From the NCBI GenBank assembly GCA_965116465.1, contig OZ220687.1, forward strand, positions 1,860,001 to 1,924,000: DNA of 64,000 bases. The letters are read 5' to 3'. Shown here piece after piece: positions 50,982-59,199 of this stretch (within the stretch, counting starts at the first letter, position 1; every line of letters begins with the position of its first letter). The notes beneath the pieces were generated by a model, which ran no database searches, had not been told where the DNA came from, and was given only the letters and a program-made list of their open reading frames with translations. The position numbers were made by a program, and so were the translations under genes. The stretch comes from VXNF01 sp965116465 (GTDB taxonomy: Bacteria > Actinomycetota > Acidimicrobiia > Acidimicrobiales > CATQHL01).

Positions 50982-51571
50982 CCGATGAGTATGGCGTGGA
51001 CCTCGCCGGGGCCGTGGACCCCGATGACGAGCGTGCTCTCGATGTCGGCCGAGCGCGACGGCCCGGTGACGGCCACCAACTGGCTCGGGGGATCCTCCAG
51101 ACCGCGCAGGTAGTCGCCGAGCGTGTCGACGATCGTGGCGGCGTCGATCACGAAGACGCAGGCCGGGGGCAGCAGGCTGGCGGCCCGTCCCCGGTTGACG
51201 TCGGCGCGCAGGAAGACCGTCCCGGTCTGTGCCGCGGCCGCGACCGCGCGGACCACGCCGACTGCGGCCCCCGCAGCGGCCTGTGACCCGCAGTCCGGCC
51301 AGAGCAGATCGGCGCCGACGTCGAGCCCGGCGGCGGCCAGGAGCGGCCCGTCGTGGCGAGCGGCGTAGCCGGCGACCGCGGCCCGGAGCTCCCCGGCGGC
51401 GATCCTCTCGGCGGTGCCGCCGAGAGCCGTCCATGACTCCATGAACCCGCTCGGACCGCTGCGGTCGGATGCGAACCGCGGCCGCGGTGCGGCGGGCGCC
51501 CGGGCGGTGCCGCCGCCGGCGGCCGGCCGCAGCCGGCCCAGGAATTCCTCCCTGGTAGTGGCGGTGGTCAC
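50978..51571 (-). CDS. lutC: Lactate utilisation protein LutC (LUD domain)
   Basis: 197 residues. The LUD domain is recognised from DGPLLAAAGLDVGADLL, ATIVDTLGDYL and the C-terminal GPSRSADIESTLVIGVHGP, which closely matches LutC/YkgG. With LutA and LutB it oxidises L-lactate to pyruvate. The GTG start overlaps the lutB stop; a Pro/Ala/Arg-rich linker follows the N-terminal helix. Confidence 0.9.
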   Translation of the reverse strand: MTTATTREEFLGRLRPAAGGGTARAPAAPRPRFASDRSGPSGFMESWTALGGTAERIAAGELRAAVAGYAARHDGPLLAAAGLDVGADLLWPDCGSQAAAGAAVGVVRAVAAAAQTGTVFLRADVNRGRAASLLPPACVFVIDAATIVDTLGDYLRGLEDPPSQLVAVTGPSRSADIESTLVIGVHGPGEVHAILIG

Positions 51572-52929
51572 GGCAACTCCCGCCCGCGCCGCCAGGCTCC
51601 CAGCCAGCCGATGTTCGGCAGGTGGCGCATCCTGCGCAGCAGCGGCAACCCTGCCCGGGCGACGAGCACCATGGCCCGGAAGATCCAGCGTCGCGACCAT
51701 GCCTGCGACCACAGCCAGAAGCCGGCCCGCCGCAACCGGGAGGCGTCGGCTCGGGCGTCCCGGTGGCGCAGGTGCAGCAACAGGTCGTGCAGGGGGATGC
51801 GCACCGGGCAGATTTCGGTGCAGGCGCCGCACAGGGACGAGGCCTCCGGCAGCTCGCGGGCCCCCGGGTCGTCGGGTCTCAACAGCGGCGTCAGCACCGC
51901 GCCGATCGGCCCGCTGTAGACCGAGTCGTAGGCGTGGCCGCCGACCTGGCGGTAGACGGGGCACACGTTCAGGCAGGCACCGCAGCGGATGCAGTGCAGG
52001 GCCGGGGAGAATCGGGTGCCGACCGCGGCGCTGCGCCCGCCGTCCAGCACCACCACGTGCAACTCCTCCGGGCCGTCGATCTCGCCGCTCCGCCGCGGGC
52101 CGGTGATGATGTTCGTGTACACCGTGATCGCCTGGCCGGTGGCGGAGCGGGCCAGCAGGTTGAGCATCACGTCCAGTTCGGCGAAGTCGGCGACGATGCG
52201 CTCGAGTCCCATGAGGGCGATGTGGGTGGGGGGCAGGCTCGAGCACATGCGCCCGTTGCCCTCGTTCTCGACGAGGCAGATCGATCCCGTCGAGGCGACG
52301 GCGAAGTTCACGCCCGTGATCCCCACACCGGCGTCCAGGAAGGCCTGCCGCAGACGCCGCCGGGCGTAGGCCGCCTCGTCGTCGATCTCGGGACCGACGG
52401 GCGCTCCCCGATCGGCGCTGAGCAACTCGGCCACCTCGAAGCGGTCCTTGTGCATGGCCGGCGCCACGATGTGCGAGGGGGGTTCGCCCGCCAGTTGCTG
52501 GATGAACTCGCCGAGGTCGGTCTCGACGACCTCCGCACCGGCCCGCTCCAGGACCTCGTTGAGATGGATCTCCTCGGAGATCATCGACTTGCCCTTGGCG
52601 ATGACCTTCCCGCCGCGCCGCTGGACGATGCCGGCCACGATGGCGGTGGCCTCGTCCGCATCGGTCGCCCAGTGCACGTGTCCGCCGCGGGCACCGAGAC
52701 TGTCGGACCAGCTCGCCAGCAGTTCCGGGAGACGCTGCAAAGTCGCCGCCCTGATGGCCGAGGCGGCGTCGCGGAGTTCGTCGGCGTTGGCCAGTTCGGC
52801 GATCGCCTCGTGGCGGCGCTGCACCATGAGCCCCGTGCCGCGGGCGATGGCCGCCCGCATGCGCTCATCCGCGAGGGCGCGTCCCGCGCGGCCGCTGAAG
52901 GTGACCGGGGTGGCGACCGGAACACTCAC
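51568..52929 (-). CDS. lutB: Lactate utilisation iron-sulfur protein LutB
   Basis: 453 residues. The N-terminal LUD-type domain (HVHWATDADEATAIVAGI and KGKSMISEEIHLN) is followed by two 4Fe-4S motifs, CIRCGACLNVCPVYR and CGACTEICPV, and a C-terminal DUF3390-like tail with hydrophobic stretch AMVLVARAGLPLL. It is the electron-transfer subunit of the LutABC lactate oxidase. It starts at a GTG about 45 bases after lutA. Confidence 0.93.
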   Translation of the reverse strand: MSVPVATPVTFSGRAGRALADERMRAAIARGTGLMVQRRHEAIAELANADELRDAASAIRAATLQRLPELLASWSDSLGARGGHVHWATDADEATAIVAGIVQRRGGKVIAKGKSMISEEIHLNEVLERAGAEVVETDLGEFIQQLAGEPPSHIVAPAMHKDRFEVAELLSADRGAPVGPEIDDEAAYARRRLRQAFLDAGVGITGVNFAVASTGSICLVENEGNGRMCSSLPPTHIALMGLERIVADFAELDVMLNLLARSATGQAITVYTNIITGPRRSGEIDGPEELHVVVLDGGRSAAVGTRFSPALHCIRCGACLNVCPVYRQVGGHAYDSVYSGPIGAVLTPLLRPDDPGARELPEASSLCGACTEICPVRIPLHDLLLHLRHRDARADASRLRRAGFWLWSQAWSRRWIFRAMVLVARAGLPLLRRMRHLPNIGWLGAWRRGRELP

Positions 52930-52975
52930 GCGGCCGTACCGCCGCCGGGGTGTGCATCCCGCGGACGCCTCGCGC

Positions 52976-53725
52976 TCACGTGCCCCGGTCCAGCAGCGTG
53001 GCCACGTGGTCGAAGCGCAGGCCGAGGCCGCGCCGCCGGGCCCGGCCCTGCAGGTGCAGGAGGCACGAGAGATCGCAACTGGTCACCTGCTCACAACCGG
53101 TGGTGGCGAGGTTGTCCAGCTTCTCGTCGGCCATCGCCACCGACACGGCGGGCAGCTTCACCGAGAAGGAACCGCCGAACCCGCAGCATCGCTCGGTCCC
53201 GTCGGCGTCGACCGTGGCGTGCCCCGCATCGCTGAGGGCGCGCCGCACCGTGGCTCCCGCACCGAGTTCGCGCAGTGCGTGGCAGGAGTCGTGCACGACG
53301 ACGGCGCCTGCGGGCCGGGGGTCCCCGTTCGGCCCGGTTCCTGCCCGTTCGCCGGGCGGCTCGTCACCGCCGGCGCTCGTGAGGAACGCGGTCAGCTCCA
53401 CGGCACGGGCCGCAGCACGGCGCGCGGCGGGCTCGTCGGGAGTTCCTTCGAACAATTCCGGCCAGTGGTGCGACATCATCGTGGCGCACGATCCGGAGGC
53501 CACGACGCACGCCGTGTCGTCGCCGTCGAGCGCCCGCAGGGTGCGCCGGGCGACCCGGCGCGCCTCGGCGGCGTAGCCGGCGTTGTAGGCGGGCTGGCCG
53601 CAGCACGTGGCGCCGGCCGGCACCTCCGGGTCGTGCCCGGCGTCCCGCAGCACCGCCAGCGCGGAGGCGCCCACGTCGGGTCGCAGCAACTCCACGAGGC
53701 AGGTGGGGAAGAACTGCACCCGCAT
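52976..53725 (-). CDS. lutA: Lactate utilisation protein LutA (CCG domain)
   Basis: 249 residues. Two cysteine-rich CCG domains are present, GATCCGQPAYNAGY with SGSCATMMSHHW, and HDSCHALRELG with RCCGFGGSFSVKLP, as in LutA/GlpC-type proteins that bind an iron-sulfur cluster. It opens the lutA-lutB-lutC-MFS operon. A TAGGGT box (53733-53738) sits seven bases before the ATG, so the transcript is probably leaderless. The region up to 53840 is shared with the divergent carboxylase gene. Confidence 0.92.
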   Translation of the reverse strand: MRVQFFPTCLVELLRPDVGASALAVLRDAGHDPEVPAGATCCGQPAYNAGYAAEARRVARRTLRALDGDDTACVVASGSCATMMSHHWPELFEGTPDEPAARRAAARAVELTAFLTSAGGDEPPGERAGTGPNGDPRPAGAVVVHDSCHALRELGAGATVRRALSDAGHATVDADGTERCCGFGGSFSVKLPAVSVAMADEKLDNLATTGCEQVTSCDLSCLLHLQGRARRRGLGLRFDHVATLLDRGT

Positions 53726-53840
53726 GCGAGGCACCCTAGCGGGCGTCGCCAACACCGGATCGCCCCGGGCGCGGCGGCGCGCGGCGGGCGCGCCCCGGCG
53801 AGCGGCCTCGGGCGGGATGCGCCTGTACGCTTCGATGCCT

Positions 53841-55397
53841 ATGGCCGAGCATTCCATGGACGAGCGCTTGGCGGAGCTTGCCAAGCGCAAGGAACAGGCC
53901 CGCCACGCGGGCCCCGAGCGGGCGGTGGAGCGCCAGCACGCCAAGGGCAAGCTGCTGGCCCGCGAGCGCATCGACTACCTGCTCGATGCGGGCTCGTTCC
54001 ACGAACTCGACATGCTGGCGCGCCACCGCGCCACCGAGAGCGGCCTGAGCGAGCGTCCCTACACCGACGGCGTGGTCACCGGCTGGGGCACTGTCGACGG
54101 GCGCAAGGTGTTCGTTTTCGCCCAGGACTTCACCGTGTTCGGGGGCGCCCTGGGCGAGGTTTTCGCAGCAAAGATCCACAAGGTGATGGACCTGGCCGTC
54201 ACCACCGGTGCACCCGTGATCGGTCTCAACGACGGCGCCGGGGCGCGCATCCAGGAGGGGGTCGTGAGCCTCGACTCCTACGGGGGCATCTTCTCACGCA
54301 ACGTGCGGGCCTCCGGGGTGGTGCCGCAGATCTCGGTGGTCCTCGGGCCGTGCGCCGGGGGCGCGGTCTACAGCCCGGCGATCACCGACTTCATTTTCAT
54401 GGTGCGCGAGAAGTCGCACATGTTCATCACAGGTCCCGACGTGGTGCGCACCGTGACAGGTGAGGAGGTCTCGCTGGAGGACCTCGGCGGGGCCCGCAGC
54501 CACGCCACCAAGTCGGGCGTTGCGACGTTCGTGCGCGACAGCGAGCACGAGGTGCTCGACGCGGTCAAGGAACTGCTGAGCTTCCTCCCGGCCAACTACC
54601 TGGAGCATCCCCCGCACTACGAACCCCTCGACTCGGCCGACCGGAGCTGTCCCGAACTGCGCGCCGTCATGCCCGCCAGCTCCAATCTGCCCTACGACAT
54701 GCGGGACGTCGTCGCCTCGGTGCTGGACGACGGCGAGTACCTCGAGTACTTCCCCCACTGGGCGCAGAGCATCGTCTGCATGTTCGGCCGGCTCGACGGG
54801 CACACGGTCGGTGTCGTGGGCAACCAGCCGCTGGTGCTGGCCGGGGTGCTGGACATCGAGTCCTCCTCCAAGGCGGCCCGGTTCGTGCGAACCTGCGACG
54901 CCTTCGGCATTCCCCTGCTGACGCTGGTGGACGTGCCCGGGTTCCTGCCGGGTGTCGATCAGGAGTACGGCGGCATCATCCGCCACGGTGCGAAGCTGCT
55001 GTACGCCTACTGCGAGGCGACCGTGCCGCGCATCTCGGTGGTCACCCGCAAGGCCTACGGAGGCGCCTACGTGGTCATGGACTCCAAGTCCGTGGGCTCG
55101 GACCTGTGCTTCGCCTGGCCGTCGGCTGAGCTGGCGGTCATGGGCCCGCAGGGTGCCGTGGAGATCCTCCACCGGCGCGAGCTGGCCGACAGCACCGATT
55201 CCGAGACCCGCCGCGACGAACTGGTGGAGGACTACATCGAGCGCTACGCCAACCCGTACGTCGCCGCCGAGCGGGGGTACATCGACGATGTCATCGATCC
55301 GGCCGACACCAGGCGCAAGGTGATCGCCGGATTCGACGCACTGCGTTCCAAGCGCGCCGAGCGCCCCCGTCGCAAGCACGGCGTCATCCCGCTGTGA
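53841..55397 (+). CDS. Acyl-CoA carboxylase beta subunit (propionyl-CoA carboxylase type)
   Basis: 518 residues. This is the carboxyltransferase subunit that moves CO2 from biotin to acetyl- or propionyl-CoA. Features are GPERAVERQHAKGKLLARERI, LNDGAGARIQEGVVSL, GPCAGGAVYSPAITDF and the second crotonase half VVTRKAYGGAYVVMDSK. Asp or Cys at the specificity position cannot be assigned by eye. The ATG at 53841 lies nine bases after TACGCT; another ATG at 53835 is in frame. An epsilon-like small gene overlaps its stop; no biotin carboxylase alpha gene is nearby. Confidence 0.92.
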   Translation: MAEHSMDERLAELAKRKEQARHAGPERAVERQHAKGKLLARERIDYLLDAGSFHELDMLARHRATESGLSERPYTDGVVTGWGTVDGRKVFVFAQDFTVFGGALGEVFAAKIHKVMDLAVTTGAPVIGLNDGAGARIQEGVVSLDSYGGIFSRNVRASGVVPQISVVLGPCAGGAVYSPAITDFIFMVREKSHMFITGPDVVRTVTGEEVSLEDLGGARSHATKSGVATFVRDSEHEVLDAVKELLSFLPANYLEHPPHYEPLDSADRSCPELRAVMPASSNLPYDMRDVVASVLDDGEYLEYFPHWAQSIVCMFGRLDGHTVGVVGNQPLVLAGVLDIESSSKAARFVRTCDAFGIPLLTLVDVPGFLPGVDQEYGGIIRHGAKLLYAYCEATVPRISVVTRKAYGGAYVVMDSKSVGSDLCFAWPSAELAVMGPQGAVEILHRRELADSTDSETRRDELVEDYIERYANPYVAAERGYIDDVIDPADTRRKVIAGFDALRSKRAERPRRKHGVIPL

Positions 55398-55570
55398 GCG
55401 ACCCGGGCGACGCCGCCGGTGGGATCGTGGCGATGGCGCCGCCGCCGACCGACGACGGCGAGGTCGCGGCGATCGTGGCCGCCGTCCGCCTGCTGCTGCA
55501 GCGGCCCGAGGCACCCAGGTCGGCGCCGCAGAGATCCGGATGGCGGTTCGCCGGCCGCTGGTGGCGCTGA
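55394..55570 (+). CDS. Small acyl-CoA carboxylase epsilon-like subunit
   Basis: 58 residues from a GTG overlapping the carboxylase stop (GTGA). The product has a short Pro/Asp-rich start, an alpha-helix DDGEVAAIVAAVRLLLQR and a C-terminal SGWRFAGRWWR. This helix plus a Trp/Arg-rich tail is the layout of actinobacterial AccE/PccE epsilon subunits that stabilise the alpha-beta complex and are encoded right after the beta gene. The family is poorly conserved, so the call rests on position, size and tail. The end overlaps the next open frame. Confidence 0.65.
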   Translation: MSDPGDAAGGIVAMAPPPTDDGEVAAIVAAVRLLLQRPEAPRSAPQRSGWRFAGRWWR

Positions 55571-56193
55571 GCGCCTCCGCAGTGTCCACGGAGGTGGCGG
55601 CGGCCGGGGCCGGGGACTGGTCCGTCGTCGATCCCGGCTCGAACATGCGGCTGGCCGGCGGCAGCGGGGCACTCCGGGGCGTGCTCCGTCCCGATGTGCT
55701 CGCCATGCAGCGCCGGGCCACCGGGAGAGTCCTGGACATCCGGGGTCCGCTGGCCGGGGGCTTCGCCTACGAGGCGGTCAGCGAGCTGGTGGTGGCGCCT
55801 CCCTCCTCGCTGGATGACCGGGCCGGCGAACCCTTCGACACCGTCTGCTCCTTCGGCGCCCTGGCGGCGGCCCCGTGCCTGGAGACCCTCGTGGCGACCC
55901 TCCGCCCGCTCGTGGCACCCGCCGGCCGCCTGCTGTTCGTGGAGCTCGACGGCGACGCCCGCGGCTGGCGCCGGCGCCTGGACCGCGTCGCCCGGCGGCG
56001 CTGGGGCCTGTCGATGGCGCGCCACGTGACGGCGGCGCTGTGGGCGGGCGGGTTCGAGGTGATCTCGCTGGAGCGGCGCCCGCTGCCAGGTGGCCCCCCC
56101 GGTCTGTTGCGGGTTGTCGTCGGCGTCGCCCGAGCGGATCCGCACCGGCTCGGCGAGCCGGCCGACTTCGGCGCCGCAGGGGCCGCGCCGTGA
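55540..56193 (+). CDS. Degenerate methyltransferase-like protein
   Basis: 217 residues if the ATG at 55540 is used; this would overlap the epsilon-like gene by 31 bases, so a later start is possible. The second half looks like a class I SAM methyltransferase: FDTVCSFGALAAAPCLETLV, RPLVAPAGRLLFVELD and ALWAGGFEVISLERRPLPG match the strands after motif II of methyltransferase type 11 proteins. The glycine-rich SAM loop is replaced by RVLDIRGPLAGGF, so activity is uncertain. It is coupled to the next gene by overlapping stop and start. Confidence 0.6.
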   Translation: MAVRRPLVALSASAVSTEVAAAGAGDWSVVDPGSNMRLAGGSGALRGVLRPDVLAMQRRATGRVLDIRGPLAGGFAYEAVSELVVAPPSSLDDRAGEPFDTVCSFGALAAAPCLETLVATLRPLVAPAGRLLFVELDGDARGWRRRLDRVARRRWGLSMARHVTAALWAGGFEVISLERRPLPGGPPGLLRVVVGVARADPHRLGEPADFGAAGAAP

Positions 56194-56852
56194 GCCGGGG
56201 GACTCTGGCGTTCGCCGGCGGCGGCGAGTTCTCCGCGGGCTGTGACTTCGACGCCGCTCTGCTGGCGGAGTGCGGAGCCCGGGAGGTCGTGGTGCTGCCG
56301 ACGGCCACGGCGTACGAGAACCCCGCGCGGCTGCGGGCGCGAGCCGAGGAATGGTTCGGCGCGCTCGGCGCCGGCTGCCGCTGGCTCGACGTCTACCGGC
56401 GGGCCGACGCGGACGATCCGGCGGCCGCTGCCGCGGTGGCGGGCGCCACCATGGTCTATCTCACCGGAGGGTCGCCCCTGCACGCCCGCTCCACGCTGCT
56501 GCGCACCGCTGTCTGGGAGGCGCTCGTCGGCGCCTTCGTCGGCGGGGCCACCGTCGTCGGATCCGGAGCCGGCGGCAACGTGCTGTGCGACCACATGGTC
56601 GACGTGCGGGGCGGCGCCTTCACGCTGGGCCTCGGACTCACCGACGAACTTGCCATGATCTCCCGTGCCGACACCCTGTCGGCGGAGCGGATCTCCCGCA
56701 CCGTCCAACTGGCGCCGCCCGGCCTGCTCGTGGCCGCTGTGAACGAGCGCAGTGCCCTGATCGGCAGACCCGACGGCTCCTGGGAGATCTCCGGCGAGGT
56801 GACGCTCTATCGCGACGGGGCGCGGGTGGGTTCGACCGACCTGGCGTCCTGA
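56190..56852 (+). CDS. Peptidase S51 / cyanophycinase-like fold protein
   Basis: 220 residues from a GTG. LAFAGGGEF at the N-terminus, VVVLPTATAYENP, and VYLTGGSPLHARSTL are the S51 (class I glutamine amidotransferase-like) pattern. The nucleophile elbow reads GSGAGGNVLCDHM, whereas active members have G-x-S-A-G; the Ser is shifted by one position, so it may be inactive or use a different geometry. The C-terminus LYRDGARVGSTDL is usual. Substrate unknown. A strong hairpin follows the stop. Confidence 0.7.
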   Translation: MSRGTLAFAGGGEFSAGCDFDAALLAECGAREVVVLPTATAYENPARLRARAEEWFGALGAGCRWLDVYRRADADDPAAAAAVAGATMVYLTGGSPLHARSTLLRTAVWEALVGAFVGGATVVGSGAGGNVLCDHMVDVRGGAFTLGLGLTDELAMISRADTLSAERISRTVQLAPPGLLVAAVNERSALIGRPDGSWEISGEVTLYRDGARVGSTDLAS

Positions 56853-56855
56853 GGC

Positions 56856-56877
56856 GCGGGGCGGATTCGCGCCCCGC
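56856..56877. terminator. Bidirectional hairpin between convergent genes
   Basis: GCGGGGCG (56856-56863) pairs perfectly with CGCCCCGC (56870-56877) around GATTCG, located between the stops of the S51-like gene and the convergent cyclophilin gene. There is no U tract. Confidence 0.6.
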
Positions 56878-56881
56878 CGGA

Positions 56882-57901
56882 TCAGCCGACTTCGATGGTC
56901 AGCGTGTTGACCGTCACCGGCGGGTCCGGCGCGCCGCCGAGGGGATTGTCGGGCTGGTCGACGTGGCTGGCGAGGATGTCGCTGAGCACGTCGAGTCCCT
57001 CGATCACGTCTCCGAAGACCACGTAGGTGCCCTGGCCATCGAGCAGGCCCGCGTCGGCGGTGACGGTGAAGAAGTACTGGGCGCCGGCGCTGTTGGGTTC
57101 ACCGCGGCGGGCCATGACCAACTGGCCCGGCCGGTAGGTGAAGCCGGTGCCCTCGTCCCAAAGCGTGTAGCCCGGTCCGGGGTCGGCGGCGGTGTTGGTG
57201 TGCGGGGAACCCCCTTGCAGGATGCCGATGCTGGGCGCGCTGCGGTGCACGAGGGTGCCGTCGTAGTAGCCGAAGCGGGCCAGGTTCACGAAGCTGTTCA
57301 CCGTGCCGGGCGTGTTGGTCACATCCAGCGCGACGCGTACGACGCCGGCGGACGTGTCGAAGACAGCCGTGTGCGGCACCGACTTGTCGATGCAGAGCAT
57401 CGGCGCGCCGCCGAAGTCCAGCACGGGTTCAGCGACGCCGGTGGTGGGCGCACAGTCCTCGGTGCCGTAGTCCGCCTCGGCATAGGGCGTGTAGGCCGGG
57501 CCATCCGCCGGAGGTGACTCGGCAGTCGCGCCGGCGGTGTCGTCCTCGGTCGCCTCGTCGCCGGGCGATGCGGTCTCGTCCTCCGAGTCGAGGGCGGGGG
57601 CGCCGGCGGAGTCGTCAGTCATCTCCTCGCCGGCCGCTGCGTCGCCGTCGGGCTCCCCCGGCTCACTCGTCGTCTCGGGGGTCACCTCCGCGCCGACCGG
57701 TGGCGATGGCGGGGCGGTCGCCTCGGGCTCGTCCTCGCGGCCGCTCAGCGTGATGCCCAGGAAGACGCCCACGACGATCGCCGCGATGACGCCCACCCTG
57801 ATGATCCCGCGGCGCCTCTTGGCCCGTGCCGCCGCCTGTTCCCGTTCTGCCCGCCGCGCCTGCGTTCCGGCCTTCTGGCGGGCTCGCTTCTCGGTGCCCA
57901 C
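56882..57901 (-). CDS. Membrane-anchored cyclophilin-type peptidyl-prolyl isomerase
   Basis: 339 residues from a GTG. A very basic cytoplasmic N-terminus (KRARQKAGTQARRAEREQ) is followed by one membrane helix (IIRVGVIAAIVVGVFLGITL). A linker of about 100 acidic Pro/Glu/Asp/Ala residues leads to a C-terminal cyclophilin domain: NTPGTVNSFVNLARFGYYDG, GYTLWDEGTGFTYRPGQLVMAR and YFFTVTADAGLLDGQGTYVVFGDV (in parts). The canonical Arg of the FHR motif reads LVHRS and the QGG follows as LQGGSP. It would fold proteins outside the membrane. TAGCTT lies seven bases before the GTG on the minus strand. Confidence 0.87.
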   Translation of the reverse strand: MGTEKRARQKAGTQARRAEREQAAARAKRRRGIIRVGVIAAIVVGVFLGITLSGREDEPEATAPPSPPVGAEVTPETTSEPGEPDGDAAAGEEMTDDSAGAPALDSEDETASPGDEATEDDTAGATAESPPADGPAYTPYAEADYGTEDCAPTTGVAEPVLDFGGAPMLCIDKSVPHTAVFDTSAGVVRVALDVTNTPGTVNSFVNLARFGYYDGTLVHRSAPSIGILQGGSPHTNTAADPGPGYTLWDEGTGFTYRPGQLVMARRGEPNSAGAQYFFTVTADAGLLDGQGTYVVFGDVIEGLDVLSDILASHVDQPDNPLGGAPDPPVTVNTLTIEVG

Positions 57902-57963
57902 GTGACCAAAGCTACAGGTGGGAGTGGCGCAGAGTCGCGCCGGGCGGCGTTAGGTTGGCGTCG

Positions 57964-59199
57964 ATGGCTCTACTGGTCCAGAAGTTCGGCGGCACGTCGG
58001 TGGCCACGCCGGAGCGCATGCGCGAGATCGCCGAGCAGGTGCAACTCCGGCGCCTGCAGGGCGACGACGTCGTGCTCGTCATCAGCGCCATGGGCAGCGA
58101 GACCGACGAGCTGCTCCGCCTCGCCTCCGCAGTCGCCGAGGAGCGCCCGGGCCGTGAGATGGACATGCTGATCACCGCTGGTGAACGCAAGGCCACGGCA
58201 TTGATCTGCATGGCGCTGGTCGATCGCGGTGTGGCGGCGGAGTCGCTGACGGGAAGCCAGGCCGGCTTCCTGACCGATACGACGCACCAGAACGCCCGCA
58301 TCGTGGATATCCGTCCCGAGAGGGTGCGCACCGCCATCGCGGAGGGGCGGGTGCCGGTTGTGGCCGGCTCGCAGGGGGTCTCGACGGATCGTGATGTGAC
58401 GTTCCTGGGCCGAGGCGGATCGGACACGACGGCCGTCGCGCTGGCGCACGTGCTCGGAGCAGACGCCTGCGAGCTCTACACCGACGTGTCCGGCGTGTTC
58501 ACCGCCGATCCCCGCGTCGTGCCGGGAGCCCGGCGCATCAACACGTTGTCCTATGACGAGATGCTGGAGATGACAGCGACCGGTTGCCCGAAGCCGGCGA
58601 TGCGGTCGGTGGAGGTGGCACGAGCCCGGCGTGTTCGCCTCCACGTGCGTTCGGCGTTCACCTGGGAGCCGGGCACCTGGATCGGCGAGGAGGATTCAAC
58701 CATGGAGCAGGCCATCGTTTCGGCCGTCACCCACGACACCTCGGAGGCGAAGATCACCGTCCCGAACGTCCCCGATCGCCCGGGGATCGCCGGCACGCTC
58801 TTCCGCCGGCTCGCCGAACTCGACGTGAACGTCGACATGATCGTGCAGAACGTCTCCGAGGACGGCGTCACCGACATTTCCTTCACGGTGCCCCGAGGCC
58901 AGCTGGGCGGCAGCACCTCGGTGGCCCAGTCGCTGGCCACCGAGATCGGGGCGGGCACCGTGACCTCCGACGCCACGATCGCCCGCGTCAGCCTCATCGG
59001 TGCGGGGATGAAGACGAATCCCGGCGTGGCCGCCACGATGTTCGAGACCCTCGGCGCCGCGGGGGTCAACATCGAGATGATCTCCACCTCCGCGATCCGG
59101 ATCTCCTGCGTCGTCCGCGAGTCCGACGTGGTGCGGGCGGTGTCGGTCCTCCACGACGCCTTCGGCCTCGAACGCGCCGGGTCCACGGTGGCGCCGTGA
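57964..59199 (+). CDS. lysC: Aspartokinase (alpha subunit)
   Basis: 411 residues. Aspartate is phosphorylated as the first step toward lysine, threonine, methionine and diaminopimelate. KFGGTSV is at residues 7-13, LITAGERKATALICMAL and FLGRGGSDTTAVALA follow, and two ACT domains (KITVPNVPDRPGIAGTLFRR and VSLIGAGMKTNPGVAATMFE) form the regulatory half that normally senses lysine and threonine. TAGGTT is seven bases before the ATG (leaderless type). asd, which usually follows lysC in actinobacteria, is absent; a deoxyribosyltransferase-like gene overlaps the stop. Confidence 0.95.
   Translation: MALLVQKFGGTSVATPERMREIAEQVQLRRLQGDDVVLVISAMGSETDELLRLASAVAEERPGREMDMLITAGERKATALICMALVDRGVAAESLTGSQAGFLTDTTHQNARIVDIRPERVRTAIAEGRVPVVAGSQGVSTDRDVTFLGRGGSDTTAVALAHVLGADACELYTDVSGVFTADPRVVPGARRINTLSYDEMLEMTATGCPKPAMRSVEVARARRVRLHVRSAFTWEPGTWIGEEDSTMEQAIVSAVTHDTSEAKITVPNVPDRPGIAGTLFRRLAELDVNVDMIVQNVSEDGVTDISFTVPRGQLGGSTSVAQSLATEIGAGTVTSDATIARVSLIGAGMKTNPGVAATMFETLGAAGVNIEMISTSAIRISCVVRESDVVRAVSVLHDAFGLERAGSTVAP
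58702..59199 (+). CDS. Probable aspartokinase beta subunit from internal start
   Basis: An in-frame ATG at 58702 (MEQAIVSAVTHDTS) is preceded by GAGGAGG ten bases upstream, inside lysC at the junction between the catalytic and regulatory halves. Translation from it would give a 165-residue protein of just the two ACT domains. Corynebacterial, mycobacterial and Bacillus lysC genes make an identical regulatory beta subunit this way, so I expect an alpha2beta2 enzyme here. Confidence 0.6.
   Translation: MEQAIVSAVTHDTSEAKITVPNVPDRPGIAGTLFRRLAELDVNVDMIVQNVSEDGVTDISFTVPRGQLGGSTSVAQSLATEIGAGTVTSDATIARVSLIGAGMKTNPGVAATMFETLGAAGVNIEMISTSAIRISCVVRESDVVRAVSVLHDAFGLERAGSTVAP

Noticed and set aside
50979..50994. 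Leaderless start for the MFS gene (CATACT six bases upstream)
   Set aside because: The GTG overlaps the lutC stop by four bases, so coupled translation within the lut operon explains it better.
56190..56852. Cyanophycinase
   Set aside because: The nucleophile motif is altered and there is no cyanophycin synthetase nearby, so only the fold family is claimed.
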